From: a virus
Virus record (IMG/VR): IMGVR_UViG_3300028837_000483
Coordinates: 1 to 27,116 of that record
Reading direction: 5' to 3' (one strand)
DNA: 27,116 bases
Positions 6,365 to 14,146 of this stretch are shown piece by piece. How positions within the stretch are numbered: position 1 is the first letter of the stretch; the number at the start of each line of letters is the position of its first letter. The notes under the pieces are model-generated. The model was given only the letters and a program-made list of their open reading frames with translations, was not told the DNA's origin and searched no databases. Position numbers and translations under genes: made by a program.

Positions 6365-7509
6365 CAGTTGCTCTCGTTGTCCATGCGCGCCTGGATGCTC
6401 TCAGTGCCCGCGCTACTGAGGTCGATCACCACCGACCGCACGATGGCGTCAAACTCAGTCTTGCGGTAGCGTTGTCTCACCGTGTAGCCGAAGTCCCAAT
6501 CTATGCCGAAGCGCGTAATCAGCGTGTCTAGCGGCTTGCCGCCCACGCGCCACACTGGCCGCCCATCGGCCAGCCGTGAGCGGCCCGCCTCACGTATAGC
6601 ATCGGTATCGGTGCCCTGGCTCTGCGCCTGCGTACTGGCTTCGCAACGGTTCCATTGCGACAGATTATAGCGATCAGCGCGGTATACCTGTTCCACTATC
6701 CGGTCAGCTTCTTGCCCGCCGCCGCAGGCGTAGATGTAGTTGGCTTCGTCCGTGGCGTCGTATTCCAGGTACGGATCTTCCAGGTTGCCGCGTTCCTGGT
6801 CGAATACCACGCGGTCACTCACGTCCATCCCTGGTTGGCCAGTATAGGTGCGGAACTCGAATGTGATGGCGGTTGACGAAATTGTCTTCGGCACGATGTC
6901 GAAAAAGACCTCCGTGCCCGCTTCCCGCGCCGCGTCTGCGATCTGCGCCAACACGCCGCCGCCGCTCTTGGTGAGCAGCGGGTCAAACGCGAATGACTTG
7001 CCCAAGGACGGTCCGTCGCCCAGGTCTGGTGCTACGCTCAAATCCGCCCACACGCGCGTCCCTGCATCTGGCGTCGGGTCCACGCCATCGGCCATGCTCT
7101 CCGTGACAACCTCCTTCATCATATCGTCGGCGTAGTCGTCTTTTGTAGCCTGCGTCTCGCCAGAGTACGCCGCCACGATGCGCCGCCGGAGCAAGTCGTT
7201 CACATCTGGCCCCGAGATGATGAGGTGTTCAGCGCTGCCCGTCGTCTCCCATCGCCATTTGCGGATGAAGTACGGTCGCCACAGCCCCAGCCGCCCGCCT
7301 TGCGGCGCGCGCCAGAACTGGAGCATGTTGTCGATGCGCAAGATGCTGGTATCGAAGGACGGCGGTAGTGCCAGGCGAAAAGAGCCAATCTCGTTGACGA
7401 TGCGCGTGAACGTGCCCCAGAGCACATTGTCAACCACGGTCTCACCGCGCTGATTGGTGGTGCGTCTGCCGTAGTCGTCGGTCAGCCAGAATTCGTAATT
7501 TGCGCCCAT
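6364..7509 (-). CDS. Gp37-like tail hub/baseplate protein (ReqiPepy6 Gp37 family)
   Basis: A 381-residue protein directly after the distal tail protein, where siphoviruses encode the tail hub. The N-terminus (NYEFWLTDDYGRR, then GTFTRIVNEIGSFRLALPP) and the middle (HLIISGPDVNDLLRRRIV, FFDIVP, VFDQERGNL) match the Siphovirus ReqiPepy6 Gp37-like family that replaces the classical tail hub in many phages. No peptidase domain is visible. It lacks a clear ribosome site and starts 4 nt after the previous stop, so it is probably coupled. Confidence 0.7.
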   Translation of the reverse strand: MGANYEFWLTDDYGRRTTNQRGETVVDNVLWGTFTRIVNEIGSFRLALPPSFDTSILRIDNMLQFWRAPQGGRLGLWRPYFIRKWRWETTGSAEHLIISGPDVNDLLRRRIVAAYSGETQATKDDYADDMMKEVVTESMADGVDPTPDAGTRVWADLSVAPDLGDGPSLGKSFAFDPLLTKSGGGVLAQIADAAREAGTEVFFDIVPKTISSTAITFEFRTYTGQPGMDVSDRVVFDQERGNLEDPYLEYDATDEANYIYACGGGQEADRIVEQVYRADRYNLSQWNRCEASTQAQSQGTDTDAIREAGRSRLADGRPVWRVGGKPLDTLITRFGIDWDFGYTVRQRYRKTEFDAIVRSVVIDLSSAGTESIQARMDNESN

Positions 7510-7512
7510 CGT

Positions 7513-10071
7513 TCAGTCCACGAAACAGGTAACGATGTTATCACCTGGCTGGATGCTGAATTGCGCAAAGTCGCTGTTCGCCAGAATCGCGTCGGGGCGC
7601 GGGCCGAAGAAGCTGGATATGATGCGGCGGTTGGGCGGCTTTAGGTAAATGGTCAACGTTTCACCGTCAAGCAAGGTGTAATTAAACAGCAATTCCTTGC
7701 CTATCGTCTCATTGCGCAGGGAATAGAGAACGCGGTCACTGCCTCCGCTAGCCGTGATTTTGATGGTCGGATAGAAATGCGCTGTGCCAGGATTGGTTAT
7801 GATTGTATCTCCTGCCAGGTCGCCAGAACCGGTGGTATCAAAGCCAACGTAAATATCATAATTCTTGCTTACTACAGGATCATAGTTGCAAAGATAGACA
7901 ATGTCTGGGACCGGCGATCCAGGCAAATCAATATCAAGATAAGTCCATACTTCACCGTTCCATCGTGCTATCTTGTCCGCACCCACCACTCCGCCAATCT
8001 CTGTAAATGCGCCAACAACATGTACCGCGCCATCTTTTGAAATTGCAATGTGTCGTATGCTTCCGTTGGCACCAGTACCTAGTGCTGTAAATGTAGTCCC
8101 GTTATATCTGCAAATGCGGTCTGCATTTGCATCGCCACCTGCATTTGTGAAAATGCCACCTATGTAAAGCAAGCCTGTCTTGCTAAGGGCAAGAGCATAT
8201 ACCTGGTTGTTCAGTGCCGTGCCAGACAATGAGGTGTATGCTCCGCCAGCAGAAATATCGTATTGACAGACATAGTCAGCATCGGCATCTCCGCCCGCGT
8301 TCGTGAAGTTACCGCCGATGTAGAGTATCTGATTGGGAATATCTACAGCCAAAGCATATACAGTCAGGTTGAGCGGTGTAGCATTTAGTGCGCTATATGC
8401 GCCTGTAGAGGCGTCAATCTGACAAGCATAATCAGCGTCGGCATCACCGCCTGCATTTGTGAATATGCCGCCAATGTAGGTTGTGCCATCTGCCCCGACT
8501 GTAATAATAAATACTTGATCATTAAGCGGCGTAGCATTTATTGAACTGAAGACTCCCGTGCTGGGATTATATTGACAGAAATAATCCGCATCGGCATCTC
8601 CTCCTGCATTAGTAAAATTCCCGCCGAGGTAAATTGTACCGTCCGGGCCAACAGCCAATGCGTTCACTACGCCATTAAGCGGTGTAGCATTTAGTGCACC
8701 ATACGCCCCAGTTTCAGGATTATATTGTACGATGTAATCAGCATCAGCAATGTTGTCAAAATTAGTAAAATCGCCTGCGATATAGATTGTACTATCCTGT
8801 CCCTCAACAATATCGGCGGTGGTCGCGTATGTCCCCGCCGCGTCTGGCGGCCCCATATCGTCCCACTGTCCTGTGTCCCGATTGCGCCTCGCCACAATGC
8901 GGAACGTTAGGCTGTCCTCTTCATCCAATGTATCGGACGATTCTCCAATCTCGTACCAGAACGGGTCGGGTGCGACGAAGCGGATGGGTAGCTTTTCGTG
9001 AATGCGATTCTCCAGCTTGATGCTCGCCTCCAGGCCCGTCACGTAATGCGCCTTGATCTCCTTGATGACAGTTGCTCCCGTGAACCATAGTCGTATCGGT
9101 TGCCAGCCGGAGACATCTTTGGGATAGCGGTCGTGCGCTAACTCCTCCACTAGCGCCTGGCGCGCCGCATGAATGTCGCACGTCGCGCTGGTGCCTTTCA
9201 ACGTGCCCATCAGTGTGAATGTGCGGGCGTGCGTTTTCTCGGCGTTCAGTTCGCCACCGGGTAGCAGGGCGTACTCGTCCACGCTCAGCGTCAAGGGCGC
9301 GCTGCCCGTGCCCAGGAATTCGCTCACGCCGAAGTTGTAGTCGTCTTTGAGGTCACGCACCCATCCACCTGCGCGGCTCTGTGCACTGCGGCTGGAGGTG
9401 CTAGCGTGCTCGGCGCCGTTCCACTCGCAGCCCTCCTGGTCGCCGTCTACATAGGTCGTCCACCAGTCTGCTTTTTCCTCAACTTGCACGCCGTCCATGT
9501 AGAAATCGCCGCTCGTACCGCCTCCGTTCTGGCGGATGTAGAGCGTGGTTGAACCGTTGGCCTGTGCAGCAGGGAAACCCACGCCGTAGATCGACCAGTT
9601 GGAGTCAATCTCATACATCAGTGTCGGCGCGGTATATGTAGTGTCGTCCAGCGACCAATCCCAGGCCGTCGGCAAGCTGCCACGAACAAATGCCGTGGCA
9701 TAATGTGAGGCGTTTTCTAGTGCGTCCAGCGTGAGTGACATACCGTCGCTGTCGGCGGCTGTCTGGACGCGGTATGAATATACCCCCCACTTGCTGTACG
9801 TAGTGGAGCGGGTGACGGTGCCGCCGCCCAGCGCGGCGTAGTTGCTGGTGGTCTCACCGCTGGGGTTGAGCACCATATTCTCAGTTGCTTCAGGAACGAT
9901 GATCTTCCAGTCAGACACGTCGGTCCTCCTGAATATGCGCGGCGGTACACGCCAGCGTGTGCGCCATAGCGCGTGTACATCTATGTCGCCGCTGCTGTCG
10001 GCCAGCGCCGGCGCGAACAGGCCCAACGTCAGCGCTGCCAGCAGTGCGGCGAATGCGAGCCGTTTTAGCAT
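7513..10071 (-). CDS. Distal-tail-like protein with signal peptide, jelly-roll and beta-propeller insert
   Basis: An 852-residue protein after the tape measure. Start at 10071 is firm (GGAGG, 5 nt spacing). Residues 1-24 form a typical Sec signal (MLKRLAFAALLAALTLGL, then APALA), unusual for a virion protein. About residues 64-215 resemble a carbohydrate-binding jelly roll (NMVLNPSGETTSNYAALGGG). The Dit-like part continues from about 230 to 395 (ending FVAPDPFWYEIGES). About residues 405-735 hold six repeats of about 51 residues with a GGNFTNAGGDADADY core, a predicted beta-propeller. The C-terminus resumes with a tail beta-sandwich ending in FSIQPGDNIVTCFVD. The repeat section is visibly richer in A/T than the flanks, suggesting a later insertion. 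Domain names are inferred from pattern. Confidence 0.7.
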   Translation of the reverse strand: MLKRLAFAALLAALTLGLFAPALADSSGDIDVHALWRTRWRVPPRIFRRTDVSDWKIIVPEATENMVLNPSGETTSNYAALGGGTVTRSTTYSKWGVYSYRVQTAADSDGMSLTLDALENASHYATAFVRGSLPTAWDWSLDDTTYTAPTLMYEIDSNWSIYGVGFPAAQANGSTTLYIRQNGGGTSGDFYMDGVQVEEKADWWTTYVDGDQEGCEWNGAEHASTSSRSAQSRAGGWVRDLKDDYNFGVSEFLGTGSAPLTLSVDEYALLPGGELNAEKTHARTFTLMGTLKGTSATCDIHAARQALVEELAHDRYPKDVSGWQPIRLWFTGATVIKEIKAHYVTGLEASIKLENRIHEKLPIRFVAPDPFWYEIGESSDTLDEEDSLTFRIVARRNRDTGQWDDMGPPDAAGTYATTADIVEGQDSTIYIAGDFTNFDNIADADYIVQYNPETGAYGALNATPLNGVVNALAVGPDGTIYLGGNFTNAGGDADADYFCQYNPSTGVFSSINATPLNDQVFIITVGADGTTYIGGIFTNAGGDADADYACQIDASTGAYSALNATPLNLTVYALAVDIPNQILYIGGNFTNAGGDADADYVCQYDISAGGAYTSLSGTALNNQVYALALSKTGLLYIGGIFTNAGGDANADRICRYNGTTFTALGTGANGSIRHIAISKDGAVHVVGAFTEIGGVVGADKIARWNGEVWTYLDIDLPGSPVPDIVYLCNYDPVVSKNYDIYVGFDTTGSGDLAGDTIITNPGTAHFYPTIKITASGGSDRVLYSLRNETIGKELLFNYTLLDGETLTIYLKPPNRRIISSFFGPRPDAILANSDFAQFSIQPGDNIVTCFVD
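7880..8860 (-). repeat. Six-fold coding repeat (propeller blades)
   Basis: About 153-bp units encode a repeating pattern of YIGG, FTNAGGDADAD, a short connector with NATPLN, and a V.ALAV strand. The FTN core falls at about residues 435 and 689 for the first and last units. The four central units are the most alike in DNA, suggesting recent duplication or gene conversion. Confidence 0.7.
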
Positions 10072-10089
10072 AGAGCCCTCCGTTCATCG

Positions 10090-12207
10090 TTATGCCCCCA
10101 CCATCGCCCGTATCTCCTCGAAGCCCATTCGCGCGGCGGCAGGCGATGCATCGTGGATGGTCTGGCTGAATTCATAGTATGTGTCACCGCCACCTGCACC
10201 CATCGCTACCAACCCCGTCGGCGCGGCCAGTTGTCCCAGTTGCGCTTCCAGGCGCGGGAATTCCACGTCGGTCAATTGGCGCACGGCTTCGGCTACGCCG
10301 ATGAAGCCAATTTCGAGTTTCATCTGAGGTGATTCAAACAAGCCTTCGGCGGCCTTCGCCATCTTGTTGACCCAATCGATGGCCGTCTGAATCTTGTCGA
10401 TCACCCATTGCACTGCATCGGCTACGGCCTCAAAAGCATTCTCCAGCGTAGGAAGCACTGTGCCTGCCAGCCATTCCAGCGGCGGCCCCAGCTTGTCTTG
10501 TGCGGCACCTGCCGCCTCTGTGAAGATCGGGATGATATTGCCGGAGATGAAGTCCCACACTTTGGAAAGCGCGGGGTACAGCACGGTGTCCCAGATTCCG
10601 GCCAGAACCGTGATCGCCAGGCCAAGGACCGCTTGGGCCAAATCGGCCAAGGCAGAGAACAGCGGCATGACACTGCCCTGGATGAAGTCCCACACCAACA
10701 CCAGAACCGGGTAGAGCACATTTTGCCAGATGTCGGTCAGTTGCGTGATGGCTGCGCCGACGACCACTATGGCTATCTCGGCGACCGTCGTGAATATCGG
10801 TATCAGAACCTCGGAGATGAAAGCCCATATATTCTGCATTGCTGGCAATAGAACACCTTCCCAAAAGCCGCGCAGTGTCTCAATCGCAGCGGGGATATTG
10901 ACCTGCAGCCAGACCCACAATTGCTCTAATGCTGGCTGGGCCACGCCTTCCCAGAAGTCGGTCAATGCTGTGCGGATACCCAAGAAGTCGCTTTCCCAGA
11001 CCGCGCGGAGCAGTGCTACAGCGGCAACTATGAGCGCAAAGATTGCTATGATCTCTATGAACGGGGCCATCATCGCCCATACAGCAGGCACAACAACAGA
11101 GGCAATAACGACGCTCAGGGCAATGAGCACGTCCTGGAGTTCCACGTTTTGAGCAATCCAGTCCACGACGGGCTCCATGACTTGCCATACTTGTTCAAGG
11201 AAAGCCTGAATCTGCTCAATGATGTATTCAAATTGCACGGCCAATTCATCAAGGCCAATGTCACGTAGCGCGCCAGTGAAAGCATCGACCGGGCCTTTCC
11301 CGGACAGGATCGCGGCCACGAGGGAATCAAAGAAGAAGGCGGCGGTTTCAAGCATTGGCACCAGCTTAGTCTCAAATAGTTCTACTAGCGGCGGCAGGAT
11401 ACGCTCTGCGACGGCGCTAAAAGTTTGCATTACTGAATCAAGCACGGGGAGCAAGGCTAGGCCCAGCGTGTCTTTCGTGTTCTGCATTGTAGCCTGGAAT
11501 TGCGCCATCCGTTCCGCCGCCGTCACCTGCCCGCCGCCGAACTGGTCTATCATCTTCTGTCCAGCCTCGACGGTGGCATTCAGCAATGCGATTTGCTTTT
11601 CCTCGGCGGTCAGGTCTTCCACTGACTTGCCCAGCGAGGCAGCCATTGCCTCATTGGCTTCGCCTAATTTCAGCACGAGCCCAGTATTGTCAATCAACAT
11701 CGGCGAACTGCGCTTGACGCCAGAGACGAGGGAATTAAAGAGGAAGTCCACGTCTTGACCGGTAGCACGCGCTGCCGACCGCGCGATCTCCAGCAGCGCA
11801 GGTAACTCCTGTCCCATTGCCACGCCCAAGTCTTCACCTGCGCCGGTCAAGGCGACGTTGGCGGCTTTCATCAAATCGAAATCGGCTACTGTGCCTGCCG
11901 CTGCTGTGCGCAGCGCGTCCAGGGACAAGCCCACGTCGCCTGCCATCGCCTCAAAGGCTATGCCGATACCTTCCAGCGGCGCAGCCTCTATTGCCAGGCC
12001 AGCCAGCGCCGCGCCGATGCCAACCACGGCACCAGCGGCAGCAACCGCGCCTGCCGTAACTGCGCCCAGTGCTACTGTGCCGACGGCTTGCAGGCTGTCG
12101 CCCCAGCCCTTGGCCTGGTTGATTGCGCCGTCAAGACCCTTTTGAAATTCCCCGGTCTCCACAATCAGCGGAGCAACGAGTCGTGCTACTTCAATCGTGG
12201 TAGCCAT
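10090..12207 (-). CDS. Tail tape measure protein
   Basis: A 705-residue protein placed after the frameshifted chaperone pair, which is the standard location. It sets tail length and may form the DNA channel. The N-terminal 100 residues contain an Ala/Gly-rich hydrophobic stretch. Residues about 355-400 include hydrophobic segments (IVASVVVPAVWAMMAPFIEI, then IFALIVAAVALL). From about 415 to 595 there are roughly 45-residue repeats of the form VWDFI..IPIF......W..VLYP. No lytic or peptidase domain is apparent. At 705 residues the tail would be of moderate length, roughly 100 nm if the common 1.5 angstrom per residue rule holds. The start overlaps the previous stop (TGATG). Confidence 0.85.
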   Translation of the reverse strand: MATTIEVARLVAPLIVETGEFQKGLDGAINQAKGWGDSLQAVGTVALGAVTAGAVAAAGAVVGIGAALAGLAIEAAPLEGIGIAFEAMAGDVGLSLDALRTAAAGTVADFDLMKAANVALTGAGEDLGVAMGQELPALLEIARSAARATGQDVDFLFNSLVSGVKRSSPMLIDNTGLVLKLGEANEAMAASLGKSVEDLTAEEKQIALLNATVEAGQKMIDQFGGGQVTAAERMAQFQATMQNTKDTLGLALLPVLDSVMQTFSAVAERILPPLVELFETKLVPMLETAAFFFDSLVAAILSGKGPVDAFTGALRDIGLDELAVQFEYIIEQIQAFLEQVWQVMEPVVDWIAQNVELQDVLIALSVVIASVVVPAVWAMMAPFIEIIAIFALIVAAVALLRAVWESDFLGIRTALTDFWEGVAQPALEQLWVWLQVNIPAAIETLRGFWEGVLLPAMQNIWAFISEVLIPIFTTVAEIAIVVVGAAITQLTDIWQNVLYPVLVLVWDFIQGSVMPLFSALADLAQAVLGLAITVLAGIWDTVLYPALSKVWDFISGNIIPIFTEAAGAAQDKLGPPLEWLAGTVLPTLENAFEAVADAVQWVIDKIQTAIDWVNKMAKAAEGLFESPQMKLEIGFIGVAEAVRQLTDVEFPRLEAQLGQLAAPTGLVAMGAGGGDTYYEFSQTIHDASPAAARMGFEEIRAMVGA

Positions 12208-12551
12208 CAGTTTACGCGCTCATCAGTGTATTCACCGCCGAACAGGAAATTGAGAAAGCGCACTTGCCCAAACAGCTCGTCGGCTGTCTTTTGTTTCGGC
12301 GGCGCAAAGTTCGGCATAAAATCCTTGACTTCAAAAGCGGGCTGTCCCTTTTTGCGGGCCAGACAATTGGCAATCGTCGATGCCACAATTCCCGCTCTCA
12401 GGTCAGCCCGCTCTTCTCCGAACGGTTCTATGCGTGTGTACTCAATCCATTCCAGGAAAACGCGATGCGGCATGCGCGCCAGCATTGCATCTGGATTCGA
12501 TTCTCCCAGCGCCAGCGCCAGCCGGTACGCGAAGCGCCGCGCTGGCGTCAT
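12207..12551 (-). CDS. Tail assembly chaperone, frameshift extension (GpT-like)
   Basis: A 114-codon frame overlapping the previous gene by 4 nt, in the -1 frame. The sequence (MPHRVFLEWIEYTRIEPFGEERADLR) resembles the DUF4035/GpT-like chaperone part seen in many siphoviruses. It is most likely made mainly as a fusion to the upstream chaperone through the slippery site at 12560-12554. Independent initiation at the ATG at 12551 lacks a ribosome site but could occur by re-initiation. It is followed at once by the tape measure gene, which the fusion would bind. Confidence 0.75.
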   Translation of the reverse strand: MTPARRFAYRLALALGESNPDAMLARMPHRVFLEWIEYTRIEPFGEERADLRAGIVASTIANCLARKKGQPAFEVKDFMPNFAPPKQKTADELFGQVRFLNFLFGGEYTDERVN

Positions 12552-12949
12552 GCGTTTTTTGCGGCTTCCTCCTGGCCTTCTGGTGCAGTCAAGTCAGTCA
12601 GTCCTAGTGCTGTATTCACTACACGCTGGAGGGCTTCACTTGACCGTGCCCGCAATTGCCGCACATCCTTTTCAGACAGAACGGGATTCAGCTCTTCGTC
12701 AACTATGGCATACGCCGCGATCATCGGAAACACGGGCGCGAGTTGGGCAATGTCCAGATTCTCCAGGCTGGCATTATCTACACGCCCCCCCGCTGCTGCC
12801 ACGGCCTGAAGCCCAAGTTCAGTAATTTCGTGCGCATACAATTCGCGCACCAGAACACTGCCGCCCCATTCAGATACTTCTACTTCCTGCGTCTTGACGC
12901 CCGCCTGGGCAGCAAGGATTTGCTCACGGGTCAGGAATTTCTTCGCCAT
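12548..12949 (-). CDS. Tail assembly chaperone (GpG-like)
   Basis: A 133-residue protein starting at 12949, with GGAGG 4 nt upstream. An earlier in-frame start at 12961 is less likely. The sequence contains KKFLTREQILAAQAGVKTQE, VSEWGGSVLVRELYAHEITE and a helical C-terminus (VRQLRARSSEALQRVVNTALGL), a layout typical of the short siphovirus tail chaperone. The last codons are GCA AAA AAC GCA TGA, containing the slippery heptamer. Together with the next frame it prepares the tape measure for tail tube assembly. Confidence 0.75.
   Translation of the reverse strand: MAKKFLTREQILAAQAGVKTQEVEVSEWGGSVLVRELYAHEITELGLQAVAAAGGRVDNASLENLDIAQLAPVFPMIAAYAIVDEELNPVLSEKDVRQLRARSSEALQRVVNTALGLTDLTAPEGQEEAAKNA
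12554..12560 (-). other. Programmed -1 ribosomal frameshift site
   Basis: On the minus strand the heptamer A AAA AAC (12560-12554) lies in the correct phase (GCA AAA AAC) four codons from the chaperone stop. A -1 slip joins EEAAK to KRMTPARRF, in the frame of the next gene. Just downstream CGCCAGC and GCTGGCG can form a stem, which would favour pausing. Confidence 0.8.
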
Positions 12950-12988
12950 CTTCCCTCCCAAGAATTGTGCGCCGCTCGCAAGCGGCCA

Positions 12989-13435
12989 CTAGCTCATAGT
13001 CAGCGTCGGCACGCCGGAAATCTTGACAGACACCGCTGCCGTATTCTGGCCCTCGACCGGATACGATGGGCTGAACCCAGTCAAGAATCCGTCGAATGTC
13101 CAAATCGCCGTGCCGGTACATATATTCATCGACAGTTGCCAGGTCGTCATCGTGCACTGCTCGTCCAGGAAGTCACTGAGAATTCCGGTGCCCGCTGCCG
13201 TCCCGTGCGCGGCGTCAACTGGGCTCCAGCCGATGGAGAACGTCAGATCGCCTGCGTCGGGCAGGCCCGCCAGGTATTCGCGGTAGCCGCTGGTAGAGTC
13301 GTGGTCTGTCACGTCTACAGTGCCGCGCGTGATGTTCGGCCCGCTGATGTCTTGGACTTGGCCGATGGCGGTGTAAGTTGTTCCGCCTGCGTAGTCTACA
13401 CTTAATGCTGCTCCAAACGAGGGGTGGTGGGTCAA
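12989..13435 (-). CDS. Major tail (tube) protein
   Basis: A 148-residue protein just upstream of the tail chaperones, the usual place for the tube protein. The pattern is typical: an early strand region (TYTAIGQVQDISGPNITRGTVDVTDHDST), GYREYLAGLPDAGDLTFSIGW in the middle, and a C-terminal YPVEGQNTAAVSVKISG. Translation appears to begin at TTG (13435), because the nearby ATG frames stop at once; GGAGG lies 9 nt upstream. The gene is separated from the rest of the late operon by the endonuclease insertion at 13436-14146, and a TATAAT on the minus strand at 13464-13459 may supply a local promoter. Confidence 0.8.
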   Translation of the reverse strand: MTHHPSFGAALSVDYAGGTTYTAIGQVQDISGPNITRGTVDVTDHDSTSGYREYLAGLPDAGDLTFSIGWSPVDAAHGTAAGTGILSDFLDEQCTMTTWQLSMNICTGTAIWTFDGFLTGFSPSYPVEGQNTAAVSVKISGVPTLTMS

Positions 13436-13458
13436 TTTCTCATACCTCCATCTTGTTT

Positions 13459-13505
13459 ATTATACCACTACGCCAGCTTGACAATCTCGACCAGCGTGGT
13501 ATAAT
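13459..13505. promoter_or_regulatory. Divergent promoter region with symmetric -10 boxes
   Basis: ATTATACCAC (13459-13468) and GTGGTATAAT (13496-13505) are a perfect 10-bp inverted repeat, so each strand carries GTGGTATAAT. On the plus strand TTGACA at 13478-13483 and a 16-bp spacer complete a consensus promoter for the endonuclease gene. On the minus strand the -10 (13464-13459) faces the major tail protein gene but its -35 is weak. The repeat could also be an operator. Confidence 0.6.
13478..13505 (+). promoter_or_regulatory. Consensus promoter of the first HNH gene
   Basis: TTGACA (13478-13483), 16-bp spacer, TATAAT (13500-13505), with TGG before the -10 (extended -10). Both hexamers are perfect matches. 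The predicted start is about 13512, at the start of the structured leader. Confidence 0.85.
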
Positions 13506-13510
13506 CTAGC

Positions 13511-13630
13511 TACCACAACGTCAAGTATATTTGAGTTTAACAATCTATCATCTTGCAATTTCGCCGTCAGGCACTTGACGTTGTGGTAACTCAAGTACAG
13601 CCTGGCGGCGTTTGCTTTTTGGAGAAAACG
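13511..13630 (+). ncRNA. Structured 5' leader A of an HNH gene
   Basis: The leader contains three pairs of complementary segments in the order 1-2-3-1'-2'-3'. Segment 1 is TACCACAACGTCAAG (13511-13525), perfectly complementary to 13574-13588. Segment 2 is TATTTGAGTT (13528-13537), complementary to 13588-13597 with one G-U. Segment 3 (13555-13572) is complementary to 13600-13615 with an 11-bp core including one G-U. The pairings cross, so they imply a pseudoknot or a choice between folds. The same order occurs in the leader at 18519-18639 with different bases in the helices. Ends with GGAG before the ATG. Confidence 0.65.
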
Positions 13631-14146
13631 ATGGAAAATTGGCGTCCAGTGCTTGGCTATAAAGACATTTATGAAGTCAGCAACCTCGGCAAGGTCAGGC
13701 AAATTAAGGCAGGTCCTAAAGTTTCCGAGGGCTATATATTGAAACAACCCACGACAAAAGCGGGATACCGTCGCGTTACCCTTTATTCGCGAACTGGCAA
13801 AAGGTGTTTCTTTGTCCACGTTCTTGTTCTCGAGGCCTTCATCGGTCCCCGCCCCCTTGGCCTGGTTACTAATCACAAAAACGGGGACAAGACCGATAAT
13901 CGCGTTGAAAATCTTGAATGGACCACGCAAAGAAAAAACGTCCATCATGCTATTCGCTTGGGCAATTTCTTTATTGCACGCGGCGAACAACACGGCGGAT
14001 CTAAACTTACTCGCCAGCAAGTCAAAGAGATTCGCTGCCTTCACAAAGCAGGCAGGTATACTAACGCCCAACTTGGCGCGATGTTTGGTGTATCTGACGT
14101 TATGATTTCCAATATCGTAAAACGCCATAATTGGAAACATATCTAG
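13631..14146 (+). CDS. NUMOD4/HNH homing endonuclease A
   Basis: A 171-residue protein on the strand opposite to the late genes. The N-terminus (WRPVLGYKDIYEVSNLGKVR) is a NUMOD4 DNA-binding motif. The middle (VTNHKNGDKTDNRVENLEW, about residues 78-97) is an HNH_3-type nuclease core with Asn-His, Asp and Asn in place. The C-terminal SKLTRQQVKEIRCLHKAGRYTNAQLGAMFGVSD is a helix-turn-helix for target recognition. Start at 13631 has GGAG 6 nt upstream. It ends at TAG 14144-14146, one base offset from the stop of the convergent late gene. The DNA is more A/T-rich than its neighbours. It is a paralogue of 18640-19170. Confidence 0.9.
   Translation: MENWRPVLGYKDIYEVSNLGKVRQIKAGPKVSEGYILKQPTTKAGYRRVTLYSRTGKRCFFVHVLVLEAFIGPRPLGLVTNHKNGDKTDNRVENLEWTTQRKNVHHAIRLGNFFIARGEQHGGSKLTRQQVKEIRCLHKAGRYTNAQLGAMFGVSDVMISNIVKRHNWKHI

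Noticed and set aside
12656-13405. 249-codon plus-strand frame over the chaperone and tail tube genes
   Set aside because: Shadow of two well-supported minus-strand genes; Arg/His-rich composition typical of antisense frames in GC-rich DNA.
13511-13588. Insertion sequence end or simple terminator at the 15-bp inverted repeat
   Set aside because: No transposase, no target duplication and no U-run; the second copy keeps the pairing pattern but not the sequence, which fits RNA structure better than a transposon end.
13460-14140. 226-codon minus-strand frame opposite endonuclease A
   Set aside because: It is the complement of a clear NUMOD4-HNH gene and of its promoter and leader; it has no ribosome site and no recognisable domain.
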